NCBI GenBank assembly: GCA_910575165.1
Contig: CAJTDS010000016.1
Span: forward strand, 1 to 61,305
Source of the DNA: Eggerthellaceae bacterium
Lineage (GTDB): Bacteria; Actinomycetota; Coriobacteriia; Coriobacteriales; Eggerthellaceae
Length of the DNA: 61,305 bases
Direction of reading: 5' to 3'
The notes below the pieces were generated by a model that was given only the letters and a program-made list of their open reading frames with translations, did no database searches and was not told the origin of the DNA. Within the stretch, counting starts at the first letter, position 1. Each line of letters starts with the position of its first letter. This document shows positions 16,995 to 25,902 of this stretch, piece after piece. The translations under genes were made by a program, and so were the position numbers.

Positions 16995-18511
16995 TGCTGC
17001 CCCTCGCGCCGCGACCGAACGCGGGCGTACACGGTGGCTCCTATCAGCGCTGCAGTTAGTATGCCTATGCTGATGAGCAGCGTGTGCGAGAAGCCGGATG
17101 CGTAGGCCGCTGCTTTGGTGGCGCCGCTAGCCATCAGTCGGTCCACGTCGGCGGACATGATGCCGACGAACAGGGCAGACCCCAGCGACCCGGCGATCTG
17201 CACCAGCGTGGAGTGGATGGACGAGCCGTGGGCGAACAGCTCGCGCGGCAGCACGTCCAAATCGGCGGCCTTCAGCGTGGGGAACACCAGACCTACGCCG
17301 GCGTAGGACGTCGCAACGCACAGCATCATGGCCACTACCAGCTGCTGGGACGAGGTGAACTCCACCGCCACGAACCCAACCAGAATCACCAGAAAGCCCG
17401 CGGGCACCAGCGGCCAGATGCCGTGCTTGTCCTCGATGCGCCCGCCGATGAAGCAGCTGACCGCATAGCACAGGATGGGTCCAGCCAGCAGCGCGCCGGC
17501 AACGAAGGCGGAGAAACCAGCGGTACCCTCAAGGTAGAGCGGCACCAGCAAGCTCATGTAGATGGAGCCCGCATAGCCCAGCATCATAAGCAGCTCGCCG
17601 GCTGCGAACTTCTTGTGCGTCAAGGGCGACAGGTTCAGCAGCGGGTCGGCTATGTGGAATTGGCGCCACGCGAACAGCGCCACAATGGCCACGCCCACCG
17701 CCATGAACGCCAGCGACGGCACCAACGTACGCGTGACCTCGTTCAGCCCGAAGATGAACGCGCCCAGCCCGGCGAAGCTCAGCAGCACGCTGACGACGTC
17801 GATGCGTTGATCTTGCCGTTCGTACACGTTGTGCAGGAACCTGAGGCCGCACACCAGTAGCACGGCGGACATGACCGCCGGGATGAGGAAGAGTGCGTGC
17901 AGCCCCACGTAGGTGAGCAGCAATCCGGCGAGCAGTGGGGCGAACGCCAGCCCCACGCCGATGGCACCACTGTTGATGGCCAGCATGGTGGCGCCCTTGC
18001 CTTTCGGCGCAATGGTGAGGATAACGCTGGTCACCACGGGGAAGAACAACCCTACGGTAAGGGCTTGGATAAGCCGTGCCGCAAACATGGCGCCGAAGTC
18101 CCACGAGAAGAATCCCAGCAGCGAACCCGCCAGCGAGGCCACGTAGCCGAACAGCATGATTTTGCGAAGGCCGTAGCGCTTGAGCAGGGCGGCGGCCATG
18201 GTGATGACGGTCGCCGCCACTATGGTGAAGCCCAGCACCATCCAGTTGGCCATGGACAGGCTCACATGGAAATCGGTCGCCACCTGGTCGAGCGCGATGT
18301 TCATGAGCGACTGGTTGAACGACGCTAGCAGGTTGCTGCCCAGCATCATGGCCATCATCGCCCACATGGCGCGTCCGGTGGGGATGGAAACGGCTGGGTC
18401 TGACCCCAGCCCGCGCCCCGACCGGGTTTGCGCGGGCTTCTGTGCGGCAGGTTGCGCCGCTACTGCCTTTTTCGCCGATCCCGGCACGGTTGCGCTATGC
18501 GAGCTGCCCAT
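16991..18511 (-). CDS. MFS drug exporter, DHA2 (EmrB/QacA-like)
   Basis: 506 residues. A 45-residue Ala/Gln/Lys-rich cytoplasmic head is followed by about 14 membrane helices. Helix 1 (FNQSLMNIALDQVATDFHVS) and the following WMVLGFTIVAA, LLKRYGLRKIMLFG and FFPVVTSVILTIAPKGKGA segments are typical of the 14-TM drug:H+ antiporter family 2. It probably exports drugs or toxic metabolites. AAAGGATACTC precedes ATG 18511. No adjacent regulator is evident. Confidence 0.87.
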   Translation of the reverse strand: MGSSHSATVPGSAKKAVAAQPAAQKPAQTRSGRGLGSDPAVSIPTGRAMWAMMAMMLGSNLLASFNQSLMNIALDQVATDFHVSLSMANWMVLGFTIVAATVITMAAALLKRYGLRKIMLFGYVASLAGSLLGFFSWDFGAMFAARLIQALTVGLFFPVVTSVILTIAPKGKGATMLAINSGAIGVGLAFAPLLAGLLLTYVGLHALFLIPAVMSAVLLVCGLRFLHNVYERQDQRIDVVSVLLSFAGLGAFIFGLNEVTRTLVPSLAFMAVGVAIVALFAWRQFHIADPLLNLSPLTHKKFAAGELLMMLGYAGSIYMSLLVPLYLEGTAGFSAFVAGALLAGPILCYAVSCFIGGRIEDKHGIWPLVPAGFLVILVGFVAVEFTSSQQLVVAMMLCVATSYAGVGLVFPTLKAADLDVLPRELFAHGSSIHSTLVQIAGSLGSALFVGIMSADVDRLMASGATKAAAYASGFSHTLLISIGILTAALIGATVYARVRSRREGQH

Positions 18512-18535
18512 GAGTATCCTTTCGCCATGCGCGGA

Positions 18536-20137
18536 CTACGAAAGGTGTCGGCGGGCCACTACCACTACGCCCAGGCTTATGGCGGCCAGCAGTGCTACCG
18601 CTATTGCGATCGGTGCGAACGAATCGCCGGTCTGCGTCAGAGTGCTCGAGCTGTCGGAGGCAGCAGTGCCCTGGTCCGCTGCGTTCTCGCTTTTGGAGTC
18701 GCCGGAGGCGTTTGAGCTGCCATTGGGCTGGTTGCTGCCGTTGTTGCCGGCCTCGGTCGAAGACCCTTCTGCGTTACCTTCAGAATTGTCCGATTCGCCA
18801 GGTTGCTCGCTTCCGGCACCTTCGTCTGAATCTGCCGGATCGGTTGTGCTGGGTGCGCTCGGCTTGCTCGCGTCGTTGTCGCTTCCTCCCTGACTATCGT
18901 CGGCGTTGTCGCTGCCCTGGGACGGGTCGTCGCCGTCGGGCGTGTTGTCCGGCGTAGTGGCGTCGCCGTCGGAGGGGGTATCCGGTGTGCTGCCATCGCC
19001 GGGGTTATCCGGCGTGCTGCCGTCGGAGGGGTTGTCCGGTGTGGTGTCGCCATCGGGGGTGGTGGGCACGTCCGGCGTGGGCGTTTGGCTTCCGTCTTCA
19101 CCATCTCCGGGTGCCGGCGTCTCGTCGGGTGGTGTCGTGAGGGTAGGAGCGTAGAACATGTTGATGACGTTGCTTTCAGGGTCGGTACCCACGCGGATGG
19201 ATGAAGGGTAGCTGTCTAGAAACATCATGTGTTCGATTGGCGTGGCATAGTTCGACCCATCGACCATCTGACCGAACCGCTGCCCCTCTTCCTGCAGGCC
19301 TCCTAGCTTGGTGATTCGTACCGGTTCGCCGTAATAATCGGCGATAATCGAGTCTCCTGCCGCCAGTTTGCCGTCCAGGCCGATTTTTGCGCCTGAGTTG
19401 TCAGGGACGATGTTCTGGCTGCTTATGGGGGCGTTCCCGTCGGTCAGCATGTAATAGTTCACCGAGAACGAGTTGTTTGTGGTGGCGAAGTAGTTCAGCT
19501 GCACGTTGTTTTTGCTGCTGTCGGTGCTCAGCGTCTTGTTTTCGGCCCAACCGTCGAAGAAGTGGAACCCGTCGATGACTTCTACGTAGTTCCAGGGGTT
19601 GATTGTGTCACCCGGGGTAAGCCCCTCGACGGTTCTCGTTTTCAGCAGACGCATGCCGGACGGATGGGAAAAGTCCGGATCCTCATAGAAGACAATTTCG
19701 CAGTAGTACACCGTGAGCGAGCAGGTCTCAACGCTGTCTTCTGCAGCGCCGCTGGAGTTGGTTTCGGCGGTTTGCCCATCGCCGCTTAGTGCAAGGCTAT
19801 CCGCAGCGAAAGCGGCCGAAGCATCCAGAGCGGTGTCGACTACCGCCTCCGCCGCATCGGCGGCGCTCAGGTTACTCTGAATGTGGGCGATTTCCGCTTG
19901 GACTTCGGGCTGCTGTTGGGAATCGGCATCCGGCTCTGCGGCTTCGGCGACAACCGGGTTTTGGGCGACCTCGGGTGCGGGTCTTTCGGCCGCGTTGTTG
20001 GGCTCCGTGCTAGAGGCGAGCGCCGGAAGGGGAGCGAGAGCCAGCGCAGCCGACAAGAAGGCTGCGGTAGCAAGAGCGCGGAAAGGGTTCTTTCGGGATG
20101 CAGAGAAGCGCGGCTTCTGAGTGCGTATGTTGTTCAT
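18536..20137 (-). CDS. LPXTG-like cell-wall-anchored surface protein
   Basis: 533 residues. A basic N-terminus and signal peptide (FRALATAAFLSAALALAPLPALA) lead into a 90-residue Ala/Glu-rich stretch and a globular part (about 135-330) with beta-rich, MucBP/listeria-repeat-like segments (VYYCEIVFYEDPDF, INPWNYVEVIDGFHFFDGW). A long low-complexity stalk of Thr/Pro/Asp/Ser/Gly repeats (about 330-490) follows, then a sorting signal: LTQTG, hydrophobic helix, RRHLS. LTQTG is a variant of LPXTG; the matching sortase is not in the window. The ribosome site before 20137 is weak. Confidence 0.8.
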   Translation of the reverse strand: MNNIRTQKPRFSASRKNPFRALATAAFLSAALALAPLPALASSTEPNNAAERPAPEVAQNPVVAEAAEPDADSQQQPEVQAEIAHIQSNLSAADAAEAVVDTALDASAAFAADSLALSGDGQTAETNSSGAAEDSVETCSLTVYYCEIVFYEDPDFSHPSGMRLLKTRTVEGLTPGDTINPWNYVEVIDGFHFFDGWAENKTLSTDSSKNNVQLNYFATTNNSFSVNYYMLTDGNAPISSQNIVPDNSGAKIGLDGKLAAGDSIIADYYGEPVRITKLGGLQEEGQRFGQMVDGSNYATPIEHMMFLDSYPSSIRVGTDPESNVINMFYAPTLTTPPDETPAPGDGEDGSQTPTPDVPTTPDGDTTPDNPSDGSTPDNPGDGSTPDTPSDGDATTPDNTPDGDDPSQGSDNADDSQGGSDNDASKPSAPSTTDPADSDEGAGSEQPGESDNSEGNAEGSSTEAGNNGSNQPNGSSNASGDSKSENAADQGTAASDSSSTLTQTGDSFAPIAIAVALLAAISLGVVVVARRHLS

Positions 20138-20752
20138 AGTCGTTCCATTCGGACGAAGGGATAGAAGCGGTGTGTTGTATGCAAGCAGGTGCGGGGCGTC
20201 GATGAATCACGACGATACAGGCAAGACGGTGATCGTTCGGGACGACGAATAGGTGATGTCCGCGGTTCACCGGCGTAGCGCACGGGGCATTGTTTGACGT
20301 CGACAACGTATCAAGCGGGGAAAGAAAACGCAATGAATCGTGAGTTATGACACAAGTGAAACATAATGCATACACAAATGAACTAATTGTAGACGCTTCT
20401 CATCAGGGATTATGCTGTTAATCATAGTTGATTGAGTGCATCACCCTTATCTGCAAAGCTGTCAGGCGGACATCCCGCACAATCGTCAGTTTCGGCACGA
20501 TTTCTTAACGAACCTGCCGATTATGCGGGCATAGCCGAATACAGCGGAGCGCGGCGGAAGGTCCCGCATCCCTGGGGGTCTCAGCCTCGGCGTTGCAGCC
20601 ACCGTAATGCCGCAGCCACCACACCCGCCGGAGTGCTGCAGCCACCACAGCCACCACACCTGCCTCGCCCGTCCCAGACCGGCTGCCCTTGCAGCTCCCG
20701 CGTGGCTGCCTACTCGGTTGGCATGCCGCTGCCGTGGGGACACCTGCTTTTC
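20138..20752. other. Intergenic region with repeat copy 3
   Basis: 615 bp. The part 20330-20430 is AT-rich (ACATAATGCATACACAAATGAACTAATT area) and may hold the promoter of the surface-protein gene. Repeat copy 3 lies at 20474-20530. The stretch 20590-20700 is a low-complexity GCAGCCACCAC-type repeat. Confidence 0.45.
20474..20530. repeat. Palindromic intergenic repeat, copy 3
   Basis: CCCGCACAATCG at the left and CGATTATGCGGG at the right, with a TTTCGGCACGATTTCTTAACGAA-type centre matching the other copies. Confidence 0.75.
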
Positions 20753-22282
20753 CTATTCGCCTTCGCCGCCGACTTCCACCAGCTGGATGAGTTTGTCGCG
20801 ACTATGGACGTTCAGCTTCGCGTAGATATGTCGCACGTGGCTTTTCGCCGTGCCGTTGGAAATGCACAGCTCCTGCTCGATCCGCGGGACGCTCTTGCCT
20901 TGGGCCAGCAGCGCCAGCACGTCCTCCTCGCGGCGGGTCAGCCCGTGTTCCCGGGCGATCTTCGCGCAGGTTCCCTCCAGCGACGACTGGAACCCGGCGG
21001 CTTCCTTGTGCGGTGCAAGAGGCGTGATGCCCCAGGTGGTCTCCAGGTCCTTCTCGTTCAGCAGAAACATGGAAAACGACACCAGAAACACCACCACTAC
21101 GCAGGTGAGGAACAAGATTCCTGTGCTATCCAGCTGGTTCCAGGCCGTCACGCCCACGTGGGAGCCCAGTACGCTGGCCAGGACCCGTGCGGCGCGGGTG
21201 AGCCCGAACAGCCAGATGGCCAGCACGCCGTAGCGGTTGCAGATGGTGGACAGCACAATCATGGTCAGGATGACGAAGCTGGCGTGGCTCATGTTCAGCA
21301 TGATGCCCGCAAGCAGCAAGCCGCCGTCCATCAGGAACGGCTGGAACAGCGCACCGGCCACCATGAGCGGTAGCGCGATGCGGTACAGGTAGCGCACGTC
21401 GAAGCGATCGAAGAAGAACGGCGCCATGACCAGCACCACCAGGGCGGCGAACGACACGCCCAGCATGGTGAGGTCGTTGACGATGCCGCCGGTGGTGCGG
21501 CAGAAGTTCATGGTGAACGAGTAAGCCGCCATAAGCAGCATGGGGCGGATGGGGAAGCTCCAGCGCTGAGTCGAGCTGCGGCCCATCACGTAGGCGATTT
21601 CGTCAGCCTCTTGGCGTTCGCTTTGGTTGGTGGCGTGCTGCTGGCGTTTGATCATGCGCATGCTGCCTACGAATAGGGCGGCGCTCACCAGTGGAAGCAA
21701 CGCGGTGAACAAAAGAGCCGCTGGTCCCGAGAGCGCCATGATCACGAAGTGCAGCAGCGTCGCCAGCACGAACGAGCACGAGTAGTACAGTGCGACCAGG
21801 CGCATGGGCAGTGCGGCGTAGAACTCGCTCCACAGCGAGATGATGGCGGCTAGTCCCAAGCCAGTAAAGATCGCGCCAGTAATGGCGGCAGCGCTGTAGA
21901 GTCCGATTCCTATTGCGGATGCGGCCCCCTCGGGAAGCGCCATGAGCACGGTGCCTACGGCCATGAGCGCGCCGGCCGCCCATGGCACGACGCCGCGATG
22001 CGGATGGCGGTGCAGCCGTTGGGCGCACAGGGCGCAGGTGATAAGTGTTACGGCGTTCACCAGGTTCGATATCAGGAACAGCGGCTCTAGGGTGACCCCT
22101 GGCACCGACGAGGGCGACGCAGGGCTTCCGAAGTGCACGGAGTAGATCCACGCCAGGTACACGCCCATGCCCAGGTAGCGTAGCGGCAGCACACCGTCGG
22201 GCAGCAATGCGCCCAAACCTGCGCGTTGCGACGGCGCCGCCTCGCTGCCGTCGGTGATGCCCGTGGCGTGCTCGCTGCTCAT
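20753..22282 (-). CDS. 12-TM membrane LuxR-family regulator
   Basis: 509 residues: short polar N-terminus, about twelve helices, then a C-terminal LuxR HTH (GLTRREEDVLALLAQG, NGTAKSHVRHIYAKLNVHS). The hydrophilic loop RMIKRQQHATNQSERQEADEI divides the helices in two halves. GGAAGGAAGCGAAG precedes ATG 22282. It is divergent from the flavoprotein at 23152, the likely target. Confidence 0.85.
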   Translation of the reverse strand: MSSEHATGITDGSEAAPSQRAGLGALLPDGVLPLRYLGMGVYLAWIYSVHFGSPASPSSVPGVTLEPLFLISNLVNAVTLITCALCAQRLHRHPHRGVVPWAAGALMAVGTVLMALPEGAASAIGIGLYSAAAITGAIFTGLGLAAIISLWSEFYAALPMRLVALYYSCSFVLATLLHFVIMALSGPAALLFTALLPLVSAALFVGSMRMIKRQQHATNQSERQEADEIAYVMGRSSTQRWSFPIRPMLLMAAYSFTMNFCRTTGGIVNDLTMLGVSFAALVVLVMAPFFFDRFDVRYLYRIALPLMVAGALFQPFLMDGGLLLAGIMLNMSHASFVILTMIVLSTICNRYGVLAIWLFGLTRAARVLASVLGSHVGVTAWNQLDSTGILFLTCVVVVFLVSFSMFLLNEKDLETTWGITPLAPHKEAAGFQSSLEGTCAKIAREHGLTRREEDVLALLAQGKSVPRIEQELCISNGTAKSHVRHIYAKLNVHSRDKLIQLVEVGGEGE

Positions 22283-22540
22283 CTTCGCTTCCTTCCCGGG
22301 CGTTCTCGTGCTGCACCCCGTCGGCGCCCCGTTTCGCCGCGGCCCTCTTCAACATGCCTCCGCCCGCATTCGCCATGAGTGGCGGCCCATGACCCACGTC
22401 GCGCCCCCTCGGACCGCTGCAGCTCGAGGCCGGCTGCTTCCCCTCGGATCGGGTCGGCTCTCGACTGCCGCCGCCCGCTGCTCGCTGCGGCTCTCGTCTG
22501 CCGTCGCCTGCGTTCGCCATGGGTGGTGGCCTGCGGTCGT

Positions 22541-22598
22541 GCCCGCATAATCGGCACCTTCGTCACGATTTCTTGACGAACCGAACGATTCTGCATGC
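22541..22598. repeat. Palindromic intergenic repeat, copy 4
   Basis: GCCCGCATAATCGG at the left and CGATTCTGCATGC at the right, with the centre CGTCACGATTTCTTGACGAA shared with copies 3 and 5. Confidence 0.72.
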
Positions 22599-22979
22599 TT
22601 TCGGCCTCCCGTCAGCTTGCAACATTATAAAGCGACCACGGCGCAACGATAACCCTGGCAAGGCACCTCTTTCCGTTTTGAGCTTGGTGCGTCTTGTGCG
22701 CTTTCGGCAATTCGGAAAAACCTAGCCACCGGTAAGAGTCTTTTGTCAGCACCCGTTTGACCAGGCATAAAACAAGAGTGGGTGATAAAAATAGACCGGT
22801 GGATGAGGGGCAAATCAGCCTAATCGTGAGGTGACCGCACGCCGCTCCGGGACCTAGGATGGCCTCGCCGCTTCGGAAGCGGCACCGCGACCGGATCGCT
22901 GGCCTAAAGAATATGGGAAGGCAACGGCGAGCGGGCGCGGGGGATGGAAGAAACGGCATTCGCCGGAGCGTGGCCTGGG

Positions 22980-23141
22980 GCCGGGTCGAGAAAAAGACAA
23001 GGCTCAGAAGACAGGCCGCGGAAAGACGAGGCCCGCAGGCCGGACCGAGAAAAGACCGAGGTTCGGAAGCCAGGCCGCGAAGGGAAGGCCCGCAGGCCGG
23101 GTCGCAAACGGGACAAGGCCCAGAAACGGGCCGCGAAAAGG
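22980..23141 (+). repeat. Three tandem ~58-bp leader repeats
   Basis: Imperfect units at 22980-23038, 23039-23095 and 23096-23141 (the last shortened). Each starts GCCGG(G/A)(T/C)CG, carries AAAAGAC or ACGGGAC, then a GGCCGCG(A/G)A block; the first two end GGCCCGCAG. They end 10 bp before the flavoprotein start and could form structure in its mRNA leader. Confidence 0.7.
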
Positions 23142-23151
23142 AGAAGGAGTC

Positions 23152-24762
23152 ATGATGAAGAACACCGAGACCGCCGGATTGAGCCGCCGCAGCTTCTTCA
23201 AGATGGGTGCCGGTGCCGCCGCTCTGGCCGGCGTGAGCGCGCTGGCCGGTTGCGCGCCGAAGGGTGCTCCCGAGACGAAGGCCGAAGCCGCTCCTGCCGA
23301 TGGCGCCGCTGCCCCTGCCTCCGCCGACGCCACCAGCACCACGGTGGCCGCCGCCGACCCGCTGGCTGCCCCCGCTGCCATCACCGACATCGCCGAGACC
23401 AAGGACTACGACATCGTGGTGGTGGGCTTGGGTATGGCCGGCGCCGCCTGCGCTCTGGCTGCCGTGGAAGGCGGCGCCAAGGTGGCTGTGCTGCAGAAGG
23501 GCGAGATGTGCCTGACCCACGGTAACTTCTGCGCCGTCATCAACAGCCCCGAATTCACCGAGGCCGGCTGCGAGACCATCGATGTCGACGAGATGATGAA
23601 GCAGTTCAACGCCAATAACAACAACCTGATCAACTGGTCGCTCGTGCGCCGCTACTTCGACGAGTCCCCCGAGTCCGGCAGCTGGATCCTGAAGAAGGCC
23701 GAGGAGGCCGGCGTGAAGGCCATCATCCCCGCGCCCATCCCGGCGGTGAAGTTCGAAGGGAAGCAGATCGCCGGTGCGAAGGGTATGGCCGACCTGGCCG
23801 AGCAGAAGGGCGCCGAAGCGTTCTTCAACTGCCCCGGTGTGCAGCTGGTGGTGGACGGCTCGGGCGCGGTGACCGGTGTCATCGGCGAGAGCGCCAACGG
23901 GTATATCCAGTTCAACGCCAAGAAGGGCGTGGTGCTGGCCACGGGCGACTACGGCAACAACCGCGATATGCTGGCCAAGTGGTGCCCCGGTGCGCTGCCC
24001 TTCGAGAACTTTTACAACCCTCCCTACAACGACGGTGAAGGCCATCTCATGGGCCTGTGGGCCGGCGCACGCATGCAGGAGGCGCCCCATCCCAAGATGG
24101 TGCACGTGCATCACTACGTGGGCGACGGCGACAAGAACGCTCCCATGCGCAAGGCTCCGTGGCTGAACGTGAACGACTACGGCGATCGCTTCATGGACGA
24201 GAGCACGCTGTACGAGCACCGCTGCAACCAGGCTGTGAAGTACCCCGACGTGCATGCTACCCAGATCTTCGACGGCAACTACGAGCAGTACTACGCCCAG
24301 ATGCCCAACCAGGTGGACCCGGCCAACGACGGCACCCTGGAGGACTTCATCGAGTGGGGCTTCGCCTTCAAGGCTGACTCCATCGAAGAGCTGGCGAAGG
24401 TGGCCGACTTCCCGGCCGACCACCTGAAGGCTACGGTGGAGCGCTACAACGAGCTGGTGGCCGGCGGCCGCGACGACGACTACATGAAGCCCATGGAGTT
24501 CATGTACCCCATCGACACCCCGCCCTTCTACGCCATTCGCCGCCAGTACGTGATTTCGGTGATTACCGGCGGCCTTGAGGTGGACGACAACTGCAACGTG
24601 GTGGACGAGGAGTGGAACCCCATCCCCGGCCTGTACGCGGTGGGCAACGTCCAGGGCGGCATGTTCGGCGGCACCGACTATCCCTTCGACATCACCGGCC
24701 TGTCCCTGGGCCGCGCCATGACCTTCGGCTACGTGGTCGGCCGCGACTTGGCCAAGGCCTAG
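23152..24762 (+). CDS. Tat-exported FAD-dependent reductase (flavoprotein)
   Basis: 536 residues. Tat motif SRRSFF (11-16), lipobox LAGC (Cys34), FAD motif GLGMAG (92-97) and GLYAVGNVQGGMFGGTDYP near the C-terminus, as in FAD-binding-2 reductases. The canonical NRLGG segment with the fumarate-reductase arginine is replaced by TDYPFDITGLSLGR, so a different substrate is likely. It lies on the exterior face and lacks heme and FMN domains. Codons are strongly C/G-ending, suggesting high expression. AAAAGGAGAAGGAGTC precedes the two adjacent ATGs (23152 or 23155). Confidence 0.85.
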   Translation: MMKNTETAGLSRRSFFKMGAGAAALAGVSALAGCAPKGAPETKAEAAPADGAAAPASADATSTTVAAADPLAAPAAITDIAETKDYDIVVVGLGMAGAACALAAVEGGAKVAVLQKGEMCLTHGNFCAVINSPEFTEAGCETIDVDEMMKQFNANNNNLINWSLVRRYFDESPESGSWILKKAEEAGVKAIIPAPIPAVKFEGKQIAGAKGMADLAEQKGAEAFFNCPGVQLVVDGSGAVTGVIGESANGYIQFNAKKGVVLATGDYGNNRDMLAKWCPGALPFENFYNPPYNDGEGHLMGLWAGARMQEAPHPKMVHVHHYVGDGDKNAPMRKAPWLNVNDYGDRFMDESTLYEHRCNQAVKYPDVHATQIFDGNYEQYYAQMPNQVDPANDGTLEDFIEWGFAFKADSIEELAKVADFPADHLKATVERYNELVAGGRDDDYMKPMEFMYPIDTPPFYAIRRQYVISVITGGLEVDDNCNVVDEEWNPIPGLYAVGNVQGGMFGGTDYPFDITGLSLGRAMTFGYVVGRDLAKA

Positions 24763-24825
24763 GCCAGCCAGGCTGCGGGCAGCCCTTCCCCCTTCCTGCC
24801 CGCGGAACTTCTCTCCCTCTCCCCA

Positions 24826-24860
24826 GAAACGGAAGCGTCCCCTCCAGGCGCTTCCGTTTC
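24826..24860 (+). terminator. Terminator hairpin after flavoprotein gene
   Basis: Perfect 12-bp arms GAAACGGAAGCG (24826-24837) and CGCTTCCGTTTC (24849-24860), 64 bp after the stop codon. Confidence 0.7.
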
Positions 24861-24973
24861 GCGTTGGGCCGCATTTCGCCCGCTTCGCGGCCGTCCGCAC
24901 CCCTCCGCCCATACCCTCCGTCCGCAAAGCCCGCACCTTTCGCCCACACCCTCTGCCCGCACCCTCCGCCCGA

Positions 24974-25037
24974 AAAGCCCGCACAATCGGTAGTTTCGTC
25001 ACCGTTTCTTGATGAAACTACCGATTGTGCGGGCTTT
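24974..25037. repeat. Palindromic intergenic repeat, copy 5 (best preserved)
   Basis: Perfect arms of about 24 bp (from AAAGCCCGCACAATCGG at 24974 to its complement ending 25037) around a 16-nt loop. It ends 4 bp before the stop codon of the convergent MBL gene and would make a strong hairpin in both directions, so it may also act as a terminator. Confidence 0.85.
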
Positions 25038-25040
25038 GCT

Positions 25041-25895
25041 CTAGCGTACGGTGACGAGGCGGTCCTGATAGGCCACCAGCACGGCGGCGGGGTGGGACGC
25101 GCGGGTAACAACCTCGCGAAGGGCCTGTTCGGGAGCTCGATAGGTGTTGTTGTTCTGGGAGATGTGCATGGCCACCACCGTCTGCAGCCGCGGGCCCAGC
25201 AGCTCGGCCAGCTCGTCGGATGCCTGGTCGTTGGAGAGATGGCCGTGCTCCGACGCGATGCGCTGCCTGATCGGCCAGGGGTAGGGGCCCTCCGCCAGCA
25301 TGCGGGCGTCGTGGTTGCTTTCCAGGGCCAGAATGCGCACGTCGCGTAGCAGTTCGCGGGCGGTTGGCGGCACTATGCCGGTGTCGGTGATGTAACCGAT
25401 GGCGTCGCCGGGCACCTCGAAGCGGAAGCCGAAGGACTCGGCCGCATCGTGGGAGGTGGCGAAGGGGATTATGCGGATGTCGCCGACGTCGAAGGCGCTG
25501 GGAGCAAGGGCCACGAACTCGCAGAGCCCCTGGTCAAGCACTTCGGCAACCGGCTTGCTGGCCGCGCGGACCGCCGTGCTGACGAACAGCCTCGGCCGCA
25601 CGGCGCGCCGAACCAGCTCCCGGCAGACCACTCCCAGCCCCTTGGTGTGGTCGCCGTGGTCGTGGGTGATAAGAATGGCCTGCAGGTTGGCTGGATCGAA
25701 GGCCGCTTGGCTGCAGCGGGCGAAGAAGTCGCGCTTGCAGATGCCGCAGTCCACCAGGATTCCCTGGTCGGTGGCCGTGTTCTCCACGATGGCCGCATTG
25801 CCCTTCGACCCACTGGCCAGCACATGCAGCCGCAGCGCCCGCTCGGGATAGAGGGGCGCTGCGGATTCGGCTTCGCTCTGCGGATGGGCTTTCAT
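25041..25895 (-). CDS. MBL-fold metallohydrolase (YycJ/WalJ-like)
   Basis: 284 residues. The metallo-beta-lactamase motif THDHGDH (about residue 75), the N-terminal LHVLASGSKGNA and later HLSNDQASDELAELL with the C-terminal MHISQNNN place it with the YycJ/WalJ and related MBL hydrolases, which may act as 5'-3' DNA exonucleases. The GSKGN and HLSN motifs are typical of this branch. It starts only 7 bp after the upstream MerR gene, so the two form an operon. The TATAAT just upstream is part of that stop-codon context, not a promoter. Confidence 0.8.
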   Translation of the reverse strand: MKAHPQSEAESAAPLYPERALRLHVLASGSKGNAAIVENTATDQGILVDCGICKRDFFARCSQAAFDPANLQAILITHDHGDHTKGLGVVCRELVRRAVRPRLFVSTAVRAASKPVAEVLDQGLCEFVALAPSAFDVGDIRIIPFATSHDAAESFGFRFEVPGDAIGYITDTGIVPPTARELLRDVRILALESNHDARMLAEGPYPWPIRQRIASEHGHLSNDQASDELAELLGPRLQTVVAMHISQNNNTYRAPEQALREVVTRASHPAAVLVAYQDRLVTVR

Positions 25896-25902
25896 GCCCC
25901 CA

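Larger units (their letters stand above)
22283..23151. promoter_or_regulatory. Long divergent region with repeat copy 4 and leader repeats
   Basis: 869 bp between LuxR and flavoprotein genes. It holds repeat copy 4, an AT-richer stretch at 22720-22800 with TTGACC at 22757 (possible -35, no good -10 at 17 bp), and three tandem units of about 58 bp directly before the flavoprotein gene. The expected 5' leader is thus several hundred nucleotides. Confidence 0.45.

Noticed and set aside
22859-23155. 98-residue forward ORF ending over the flavoprotein start
   Set aside because: Its Arg/Gly-rich sequence is the translation of the tandem leader repeats, and no ribosome site precedes it.
22612-25002. 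796-residue reverse ORF opposite the flavoprotein gene
   Set aside because: Shadow of the forward Tat flavoprotein; Val/His/Gly-rich without domains.
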